Positions 58,013 to 64,000 of a stretch of DNA of 64,000 bases are shown here, piece by piece. The position numbers and the translations under genes were made by a program. Under the pieces are notes generated by a model. That model made no database searches and was not told where the DNA came from. It worked only from the letters and a program-made list of their open reading frames with translations. Each line of letters opens with the position of its first letter. Position 1 is the first letter of the stretch. The stretch is from JAEMQF01 sp963791595 (GTDB lineage Bacteria; Pseudomonadota; Gammaproteobacteria; Burkholderiales; Burkholderiaceae_C): the NCBI GenBank assembly GCA_963791595.1, contig CAWBTF010000011.1, forward strand, positions 1 through 64,000. Reading direction: 5' to 3'.

Positions 58013-59020
58013 GTGCAGGAATCGAAATTCGTCGCCCTGCGCCGCCGTGCTGCGGTGGGCTTGGCGCTGGCCGCGCTCGCGTGGGCCGCCGCACCATCGG
58101 CATGGGCGCAGGCGGCCGCTTGGCCCGACAAGCCGATCAAACTGGTCGTCCCGTACCCGCCCGGCGGCTTGACGGATACGCTCGCTCGCGCCATCGCCGA
58201 GCCCTTGTCCAAGGCGCTCGGCCAGCCGATCGTGATCGACAACAAACCGGGCGCCGGCACGCTGCTCGGCGCGCAGCTGGTCGCGCGCAGCCCGGCCGAC
58301 GGTTACTCGCTGTTGATGGCGACGAGCACGACGCTCGGCGTCAGCCCGGCGCTGTACCGCAACAACATGATCGATCCGGTGCGCGACTTCGCGCCCGTGA
58401 GCCTGGTCGCGAGCGTGCCGTTCTTCCTCGTCGTTCACGCCGACTCGGGTTGGAACTCGCTGCAAGACGTGGTCGACGCAGCACGCAAGGCAGCATCGCC
58501 ACTGCAATACGGTTCGGCCGGCAACGGCAGCCCGCACCACCTGGCGATGGAGATGCTGCAAAAGGCGAGCGGAGCGAAGTTCGACCACATTCCGTACAAA
58601 GGCAGCCAGCTCGCCGTGCCCGACCTGCTGGCGGGACGCTTCAAACTGATGGTCACCGACCTCACGCCTGCCATTGCCCACATCCGCGCCGGCAAGTTGA
58701 AAGTGCTCGCGACGACAGCGCCGCAGCGCTCGGCGATGTTGCCCGAGGCGCCGAGTTTTGCGGAGGCCGGCGTCAACGGCGTGCAGGCGGTCGCGTGGCA
58801 GGGCATCGTCGCGCCGGCAGGCACGCCGCGTGCCGTGATCGAGCGGCTGTCGTTGGAAATCAACCGCATCGTCGCGAGCGAGACGCTGAAGTCGCGCTGC
58901 GCCGCGATCGGCTGCGACGCATTGCCGCCGGTGAGCCCGGCCGAATTCACCGAGCTGGTGAAGAACGACCTCGCGCGCTGGACCCAGGTCGTCATCGACT
59001 CCGGCGCGAAAGTCGACTGA
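58013..59020 (+). CDS. Bug/TctC-family extracytoplasmic receptor
   Basis: 335 residues from GTG 58013 with a signal peptide (ALAALAWAAAPSAWAQA). Bug motifs: WPDKPIKLVVPYPPGGLTDT near residue 38, IVIDNKPGAGTLLGAQLVAR, and VAPAGTPRAVIERLS. The receptor binds a carboxylate such as a tricarboxylate, aromatic acid or amino acid. Neither TctA nor TctB permease is visible nearby. It is followed by the amidohydrolase and a second Bug receptor. Confidence 0.88.
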   Translation: MQESKFVALRRRAAVGLALAALAWAAAPSAWAQAAAWPDKPIKLVVPYPPGGLTDTLARAIAEPLSKALGQPIVIDNKPGAGTLLGAQLVARSPADGYSLLMATSTTLGVSPALYRNNMIDPVRDFAPVSLVASVPFFLVVHADSGWNSLQDVVDAARKAASPLQYGSAGNGSPHHLAMEMLQKASGAKFDHIPYKGSQLAVPDLLAGRFKLMVTDLTPAIAHIRAGKLKVLATTAPQRSAMLPEAPSFAEAGVNGVQAVAWQGIVAPAGTPRAVIERLSLEINRIVASETLKSRCAAIGCDALPPVSPAEFTELVKNDLARWTQVVIDSGAKVD

Positions 59021-59067
59021 CCCGCTCGCGCACACTGCATCTCCGTCTCAACCGCTCGAGGAACCCG

Positions 59068-60054
59068 ATGGCCCCCGTGATCGACGTGCACACGCACATG
59101 CTCAACGACGAATACCTGGCGCTGCTGGAAAAGCACGCCGGGCCGAAGATCACGCTGAAAACGGTGGTCGGCGGCTTGCGCGCGATCCACCTGCACGACG
59201 CGCCGTTCATGACGCCGGTGCCGGAGATGTTCGACTATCCGGCGCGCATCAAGATGATGGACACGGTGGGTATCGACGTCTCGATCGTTTCGCTCACCTG
59301 CCCGAATGTCTACTGGGGCGCGCCCGAAGTGAGCCATCAAGCGGCGCGCGTGATGAACGACGACATGGCCGGCGCGCGCGAGCGTTACCGCGGGCGCATC
59401 GAGTACTTCTGTTCGCTGCCGTGGCAGCACGCCGAACTGGCGGTGGCGGAGCTGAAGCGCTGCGTGGCGCGCGGTGCGGCGGGCGTGATGGTGCTCGGCA
59501 ACATCGATGGCGAGGCGCTCACCGCGCCGCGCTTCGCGCCGGTGTGGCAAGCGATCGACGACGCTGCGCTGCCGGTGCTGATCCACCCCACCGCGCCGCC
59601 GGGCGTGCAGGCGATGCAGATGAACGAGTTTCAGCTCACCGCGTCGATCGGCTTCACGTTCGACACCACGCTCGCCGTCTCGCGAATGCTGTTCGACGGC
59701 TTTTTCGACCGCTACACCAAGCTGAAAATCATCGCCTCGCACGGCGGCGGTGCGCTGCCCTACCTGATCGGTCGACTGGACCAGTGCTTTCGCAACATTC
59801 CGGCGTGCCGCACGAAGACCGAAGCGCCACCGTCAAGCTACATGGGGCGGCTGTTCGCCGACTCGGTGGTGTTCACGCAGCAGACGCTCGACCTGTGCCT
59901 CGAGGTCTTCGGCGACGACCACGTGCTGTTCGGCTCGGACTACCCGCATACCATTGGCGACCCGGTCGGTTGCCTGGCCAAGGTGAATTCGCTGCACGGC
60001 GCGCGCCGCGAGAAAGTGCGCGGCGGCAACGCTCAGCGCATCTTCAAGTTCTGA
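59068..60054 (+). CDS. Amidohydrolase-2/ACMSD-like decarboxylase-hydrolase
   Basis: 328 residues. Amidohydrolase_2 motifs: VIDVHTHMLNDEYLALLEKH (HxH at the start), PVLIHPTAPPGVQAM, IIASHGGGALPYLIGRLDQC and VLFGSDYPHTIGDP. The metal ligands are all present. Relatives include aminocarboxymuconate semialdehyde decarboxylase and 2,3-dihydroxybenzoate-type decarboxylases. It is 48 bp after one Bug gene and 31 bp before another; the three look like one operon that imports and processes a carboxylate. Confidence 0.85.
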   Translation: MAPVIDVHTHMLNDEYLALLEKHAGPKITLKTVVGGLRAIHLHDAPFMTPVPEMFDYPARIKMMDTVGIDVSIVSLTCPNVYWGAPEVSHQAARVMNDDMAGARERYRGRIEYFCSLPWQHAELAVAELKRCVARGAAGVMVLGNIDGEALTAPRFAPVWQAIDDAALPVLIHPTAPPGVQAMQMNEFQLTASIGFTFDTTLAVSRMLFDGFFDRYTKLKIIASHGGGALPYLIGRLDQCFRNIPACRTKTEAPPSSYMGRLFADSVVFTQQTLDLCLEVFGDDHVLFGSDYPHTIGDPVGCLAKVNSLHGARREKVRGGNAQRIFKF

Positions 60055-60084
60055 ATCCCAACTGAGATTTCGAGGAGACACACG

Positions 60085-61053
60085 ATGAAACGTCGCGCAC
60101 TCACGCTGGCCGCCGCGCTCGCTGCCACGCTCGCCGCTCTGCCATTCGCAGCGCGCGCGCAAGACAAGCCGCCCATGAAGATTCTGGTGGGCTTTCCGCC
60201 CGGCGGCTCGGCCGACATCGTGGCGCGGCTGCTCGCCGACAAGCTGCGTGTTTCGCTCGGCCAGACCGTGCTCGTGGAAAACAAGCCCGGCGCCGCGGGC
60301 CGCGTGGCTTTGGGTGAACTCAAGCGCGCCGCGCCCGACGGGCAGACGCTGGTCCTCGCGCCGAGCGGCGCGTTCGTGATCCTGCCTTGGGTCTACAAGA
60401 ACGTCGGCTACGACCCGGTGAAAGACTTCACCCCGGTGGCGCGCGCGTCGACGTTCGACTTCGCCGTCACTGCCGGCCCGGGCGCGCCGGCGGGCGACCT
60501 GAAAACGATCCTTGCGTGGATGAAAGCGAACCCCGGCAAGGCCAACGTCGGCAACCCGGGCGCGGGAACGGTGCCGCACTTCACCGGCGTGATGCTGGGC
60601 CAGAGCGTGGGCTTGGACATCACCCAGGTCGCGTACAAGGGCGGTTCGCCGCTCGTCAACGACCTGCTCGGCGGCCAGGTGCCACTGTCGGTGGACACGC
60701 CGCTGGAAACGATCGAACACCACCGCGCCGGCAAGCTGCGCATCGTCGCCGTCACCGGCGAGGCGCGCCTCAAGGCGCTGCCCGACGTACCCACGCTGAA
60801 AGAGCAGGGCATCAACATGTCGGCCGACGCCTACTTCGGCGTGTATGGCCCGCCGGGAATGAGCACGGAGCTGACGGCGCGCATCAGCCGCGCCGTGAGC
60901 GACGCGCTGCGCCAGAGCGACGTGCAGGAGAAGATCTACTCGCTCGGGTTGGTGCCGAACTACGGCAGCCCGGAGGAACTGGCCGCGACGCAGGCGAGCC
61001 ACTACAAGCGCTGGGAAGCGCCGATCAAGACGTCGGGGTTTACGGCGGAGTAG
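60085..61053 (+). CDS. Bug/TctC-family extracytoplasmic receptor (second copy)
   Basis: 322 residues with signal peptide (ALAATLAALPFAARAQ). Bug motifs: MKILVGFPPGGSADIVARLL, LVENKPGAAGRVALGEL and YGPPGMSTELTARISRAVSD. It differs clearly from the receptor at 58013 (for instance PSGAFVILPWVYKNVGYDP here), so the two probably bind different ligands. AGGAGA precedes the ATG. Confidence 0.88.
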   Translation: MKRRALTLAAALAATLAALPFAARAQDKPPMKILVGFPPGGSADIVARLLADKLRVSLGQTVLVENKPGAAGRVALGELKRAAPDGQTLVLAPSGAFVILPWVYKNVGYDPVKDFTPVARASTFDFAVTAGPGAPAGDLKTILAWMKANPGKANVGNPGAGTVPHFTGVMLGQSVGLDITQVAYKGGSPLVNDLLGGQVPLSVDTPLETIEHHRAGKLRIVAVTGEARLKALPDVPTLKEQGINMSADAYFGVYGPPGMSTELTARISRAVSDALRQSDVQEKIYSLGLVPNYGSPEELAATQASHYKRWEAPIKTSGFTAE

Positions 61054-61066
61054 GCGCGCGGCAGAG

Positions 61067-61786
61067 TCAGCGCTTCGGCGCCGACTCCAGCATGCGAACC
61101 ATCGCGTCGAAACCGCGCGCCCGCGCCAATTGCAGAGGTGTGCGGCCTTCCCGGTCCGCCAATTGCAGGTTCGCGCCGGCGTCGACGAGGGCGCGCAGGC
61201 TGCGCTGGTGGCGCGGCCCGCCGTCGCCGAGCACGACGGCCTCGATCGCCGCGGTCCAGTGCAGGTTGTTCACATGGTCCAGCGGCGCGCCGGCAGCGAT
61301 CAATTGGCGCACCACGCCGTCGTGGCCGAGGTGCGCCGCGGCGATCAACGCCGTGCCGTCGTAGCGGCTCGTGGTGAGCTTCGCGCTCGCGCCAAGCGAC
61401 AGCAACAGCGCCAGCGTTTCTTCGTCGTCGGCCACCGCCGCGATCGTCACCGCGTCGTAGCGGTCGTTCTCCAGCGCGCCCAGATCGGCGCCGGCCTTCA
61501 CGAGTTGGCGGATCGCGTCGCGCTGGCGCGCGAACGTCGCCACGTGCAGGGGAGTGCGGCCGTGCGAATCGTGGCTGTTCGGTGCAGCACCCGCGGCCAG
61601 CAGCGCGGACAAGCGCTTCGGCTCGCCCCGGTGCGCTGCGGCGTGCATGGCGCTGAAGCTGGCCACTTCAGCCGGGCTGGGTGGTACCTGCGCCTGCGCG
61701 GCGGTGGCGCACAGGCTGACGCACGCGCTGATGCACACGCATGTGCCAAGTCGCTGCAACAGCCCGCTCGCACTTTCAATCAGCAT
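61067..61786 (-). CDS. Secreted or periplasmic ankyrin-repeat protein
   Basis: 239 residues. Signal peptide (CVCISACVSLCATAAQAQ) followed by ankyrin repeats: AMHAAAHRGEPKRLSALLAA, GRTPLHVATFARQRDAIRQL, DAVTIAAVADDEETLALLLS, TALIAAAHLGHDGVVRQLIA and GRTPLQLARARGFDAMVRML. Ankyrin repeats bind partners; the partner is unknown. Convergent with the second Bug gene. Confidence 0.82.
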   Translation of the reverse strand: MLIESASGLLQRLGTCVCISACVSLCATAAQAQVPPSPAEVASFSAMHAAAHRGEPKRLSALLAAGAAPNSHDSHGRTPLHVATFARQRDAIRQLVKAGADLGALENDRYDAVTIAAVADDEETLALLLSLGASAKLTTSRYDGTALIAAAHLGHDGVVRQLIAAGAPLDHVNNLHWTAAIEAVVLGDGGPRHQRSLRALVDAGANLQLADREGRTPLQLARARGFDAMVRMLESAPKR

Positions 61787-61943
61787 GATGGCCCCTTCGG
61801 TGGATTCACTCTACCGATTCGGCGCGGAGCCGCGACCCCGCACAAACCCGCTTCCGACGAGTGACCGGCGAAGGCGTGCACCTGCATGCGCGCGATACTG
61901 CGGGCGATTCTTGCGGAACAACACCCCAGCTCGGAGGCTGCCC

Positions 61944-62750
61944 ATGGAAATTCAAGGCAAGGTGGCCATCGTCACCGGCGGCGCGAGCGGCATCGGCGCG
62001 GCGGTGGCGAAGCGATTTGCGCAGAATGGCGCGAGCGTCGTCGTCGCCGACATCAACCTCGAGCGTGCCCAGGGCGTGGCGGCCTCTATCGGCGGGATGG
62101 CGCTGCGCTGCGACGTGAGCCGCGAGGCCGACATCCAGGCCCTGGTCGCCGCCACGCGCGCGAAGCATGGCCGGATCGATGTCTACTTCTCCAACGCCGG
62201 CATCCTGGGCGAACTGGGCGGCTTCGAGTTGCACGATCCCTTGTGGGACAAGATGTGGCAGGTGCACGCCATGGCCCATGTCTGGGCGGCGCGCGCCGTC
62301 GTGCCCGAGATGGCGGCGCGGGGCGAGGGCTACTTCCTCGTCACGGCGTCGGCGGCCGGGCTGCTCAACATCGTCGAGAGTGCGCCTTATGGCGTGACGA
62401 AACACGCCGCGGTCGCGTTTGCCGAATGGCTGCGCATCGCCTACGGCCGGCGCGGCGTACGCGTGTCGTGCCTGTGCCCGCAGGCGGTGCAGACCGACAT
62501 GGTGAGCGGCAGCGGCGGCTCGGCCGGCGTGAATGGGATGCTCCAGCCCGAGCAGGTGGCCGATGAAGTGGTGGGTGTGATGGCCACCGAGAAGTTTCTC
62601 GTGCTGCCGCACCCCGAAGTCGCGAAGTACATGCTGCACAAGGCGCAGGACTACGAGCGCTGGCTGGGCGGAATGCAAAAGCTCCATGCACTGCATGCGC
62701 CCCATGGTGGTGCCGGACCGAGCCCTTCTCGGGTGCCATGCTCGCCTTGA
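61944..62750 (+). CDS. SDR-family oxidoreductase
   Basis: 268 residues. VAIVTGGASGIGAAVAKRFA cofactor motif, then VVVADINLERAQ with an acidic residue after beta 2 (NAD preferred), NAGILGELGG, and catalytic YGVTKHAAVAFAEWL. The Ser position lies in LVTASAAGLL. GGAGG precedes the ATG. The substrate is unknown. The last 20 residues are Gly/Pro-rich and less certain. Confidence 0.85.
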   Translation: MEIQGKVAIVTGGASGIGAAVAKRFAQNGASVVVADINLERAQGVAASIGGMALRCDVSREADIQALVAATRAKHGRIDVYFSNAGILGELGGFELHDPLWDKMWQVHAMAHVWAARAVVPEMAARGEGYFLVTASAAGLLNIVESAPYGVTKHAAVAFAEWLRIAYGRRGVRVSCLCPQAVQTDMVSGSGGSAGVNGMLQPEQVADEVVGVMATEKFLVLPHPEVAKYMLHKAQDYERWLGGMQKLHALHAPHGGAGPSPSRVPCSP

Positions 62751-62773
62751 CCAGGTGCGCGATGACACCGTCG

Positions 62774-62956
62774 TCAGTCATGGATCTCGACGAAGTCCTT
62801 GTCCAGGTAGGAATCGCGCAGGGCATGCCGCGCCCGGCGTCTCTCGGGCGTGGCTTGGCGTCGTGAGAGTCCCCAGGCGGCGCGCACACCGCGTTGTGGA
62901 TTGATATCGAAAGTCGCATCCGCGCGCGCCGATGCTGCGAGTGCGGCACGCCGCAT
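62774..62956 (-). CDS. Possible small basic protein
   Basis: 60 residues, MRRAALAASARADATFDINP then a charged C-terminus (ERRRARHALRDSYLDKDFVE). No family recognised and no clear Shine-Dalgarno. It is reported because it fills most of the 287-bp gap between the SDR gene and the ureidoglycolate lyase gene; nothing else is visible there. Confidence 0.3.
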   Translation of the reverse strand: MRRAALAASARADATFDINPQRGVRAAWGLSRRQATPERRRARHALRDSYLDKDFVEIHD

Positions 62957-63037
62957 GCATTGGGAAGCTGCAGGGCGCGCACCGCATCCCGTCCCGCCGC
63001 GGCGCAGCGTGCTCTGACCTGTGATCGAAGGAGCGCC

Positions 63038-63553
63038 ATGATCCTCGAACGTCACCTGCTGCACATCGAGCCGCTGCGGGCCGAGACCTTTCGGCCCTTT
63101 GGCGAAGTGATCGAAGCGAGCGATGCCGCGCCGCACTTTCCCGTCAACCGTGGCGACGCGGTGCGCTACGACAAGCTCGCCGGCATCGAGGTGCTCGACG
63201 TTGCCGGGCGCCCGAGCATCAGCATCTTTCGCGCGCGCCCGCACGCGCTGCCGCTGCGCCTGACGGTGCTCGAGCGCCACCGCCTGGGCTCGCAGGCGTT
63301 CATGCCGCTGAGCCCGAACCCCTACCTCGTGGTCGTGTCGTGTGCCGGGCCGCCGCCCACGCCGACGCAGCTGCGCTGCTTTCGCGCGCAGCCCGGACAG
63401 GGCGTCAACTTCGCTCCCGGCACCTGGCACCACCCGCTGCTGGCGCTGGAAATCACCGCTGACTTTCTGGTCGTCGATCGCGGCGGCCCCGAGCAGCAAG
63501 GCGACTGCGACGAGATCGAGCTCGACGCGACCCCGGTCTGGGTGCACGACTGA
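63038..63553 (+). CDS. allA: Ureidoglycolate lyase
   Basis: 171 residues, the family size. AllA features: ETFRPFGEVIEASDAAPHFP near the start, ISIFRARPHALPLRLTVLER and HRLGSQAFMPLSPNPYLVVV, and the double-His region FAPGTWHHPLLALEITADFL. It releases urea from ureidoglycolate to give glyoxylate, the last step of allantoin use. The preceding AAGGAG gives a good start. No other allantoin genes are seen here. Confidence 0.88.
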   Translation: MILERHLLHIEPLRAETFRPFGEVIEASDAAPHFPVNRGDAVRYDKLAGIEVLDVAGRPSISIFRARPHALPLRLTVLERHRLGSQAFMPLSPNPYLVVVSCAGPPPTPTQLRCFRAQPGQGVNFAPGTWHHPLLALEITADFLVVDRGGPEQQGDCDEIELDATPVWVHD

Positions 63554-63650
63554 GCGCGGGAGGGTCTGAATGGCAGCGGGCACGTCGCATGCTTACATCC
63601 GCGGTCAACGGCCCGCGCGGCCGACACGTTCTGACGCTGAGAGGCACGCC

Positions 63651-63875
63651 ATGCAACACACCGACACGTCCGCCGCGATCGAACGCTGCAGTTTTGAGTT
63701 GCGCTTCCAATCGCTTTTCAATGCCGGACGCGGCTTGGCATTTCCCTGCAATGCGCACGGCGACGTCGACGTGCAAGCGCTCAGCGAGCGCGCGGTACAG
63801 AATTACTTCGACGCCCTCACAGGTATTGGGCGCGAATACTCGATGCCCTCGGTGGTGCCGAGCGGCTGTCGCTGA
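63651..63875 (+). CDS. Conserved small protein of unknown function
   Basis: 74 residues, MQHTDTSAAIERCSFELRFQ then SLFNAGRGLAFPCNAHGDVD and VQALSERAVQNYFDALTGIG. This is a small conserved proteobacterial type, often found alone, with the FPCDA/FPCNA segment. No role is known. I chose the ATG at 63651, not the upstream in-frame start at 63570. Confidence 0.65.
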   Translation: MQHTDTSAAIERCSFELRFQSLFNAGRGLAFPCNAHGDVDVQALSERAVQNYFDALTGIGREYSMPSVVPSGCR

Positions 63876-63916
63876 CTCCAGCATTGCCTTGAGCTCGGGC
63901 ATGCCAGCGAGTCAAT

Positions 63917-64000
63917 TCACGACACTGCGCCCACCCCATAGCGCCCGCTGAGCAACAGGCCGCGGCGAAAGCGCTCGAGCGCATAGGGTGCGAGCGCCAC
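63917..64000 (-). CDS. C-terminal fragment of an unidentified protein (cut by window edge)
   Basis: 28 open codons reading VALAPYALERFRRGLLLSGR and then YGVGAVS before the stop. Too short to identify. Confidence 0.35.
   Translation of the reverse strand: MALAPYALERFRRGLLLSGRYGVGAVS

Overview
The window is GC-rich (roughly two-thirds GC by eye) bacterial chromosome. It most likely comes from a Burkholderiales betaproteobacterium of the Comamonadaceae/Rubrivivax/Methylibium type. Reasons: a DmpR-type regulator beside a GntR gene (as in Comamonas aphR/aphS), two Bug/TctC receptors, a TAXI-TRAP transporter, FAD monooxygenase-DUF2783 pairing, and the general protein vocabulary. No rRNA, tRNA or CRISPR was seen.

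Region 1 (1-11.9 kb) is an aromatic-degradation locus. A minus-strand operon dmpK-L-M-N-O encodes a multicomponent phenol hydroxylase without its reductase dmpP. It runs directly into livK-H-M-G-F, a branched-chain-amino-acid-type ABC importer, and then into the start of a second dmpN-like gene cut by the window edge. Diverging from it is a sigma-54 activator (dmpR type) followed by a GntR/FCD repressor. The gap between them holds a classic-looking control region: two palindromic activator sites, an IHF-like site and a -24/-12 promoter.

Region 2 (12-19.3 kb) holds a TAXI-TRAP import operon (receptor, tiny Cys-rich membrane protein, fused permease, class III aminotransferase), then a GNAT acetyltransferase and an AAA ATPase with a clear sigma-70 promoter. 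Region 3 (19.4-27.5 kb) holds an Lhr-type helicase, an NDP-forming acyl-CoA synthetase and an FAD-linked oxidase on one strand. Region 4 (27.5-37.1 kb) holds an inverted pair of dispersed repeats, an NMT1-type receptor behind a structured leader that may be a purine riboswitch, a creatininase-family protein, an FAD monooxygenase/DUF2783 operon, two MFS transporters and an FHA-membrane-transglycosylase protein.

Region 5 (37.1-41.7 kb) is visibly lower in GC and is the most unusual part. A ParDE-like toxin-antitoxin pair and five unknown or membrane proteins all lie on the plus strand. Several are followed within 1-31 bp of the stop by attC-like hairpins, and no integrase is visible, which looks like an integrase-less cassette array (CALIN). 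The block is bracketed by the same two inverted repeat units that lie side by side at 27.5 kb, so 27.5 kb may be the empty and 37-41.6 kb the filled form of one element.

Region 6 (41.7-64 kb) holds a ChaN-like lipoprotein, a fatty acid hydroxylase-family protein, two SDR enzymes, a long DUF349 protein, two different Ni/Co transporters, a secreted metallo-beta-lactamase-fold enzyme, beta-propeller proteins, a cis/trans fatty acid isomerase (Cti), an RraA-like aldolase, two Bug receptors around an ACMSD-like amidohydrolase, an ankyrin protein and ureidoglycolate lyase.

Caution: at least fourteen genes carry one-base frame breaks with conserved motifs continuing in the next frame. The breaks are densest in livF, livG, dmpL, dmpM and dmpN. 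Residual sequencing indels are the simplest explanation, but real decay of the hydroxylase genes cannot be excluded.
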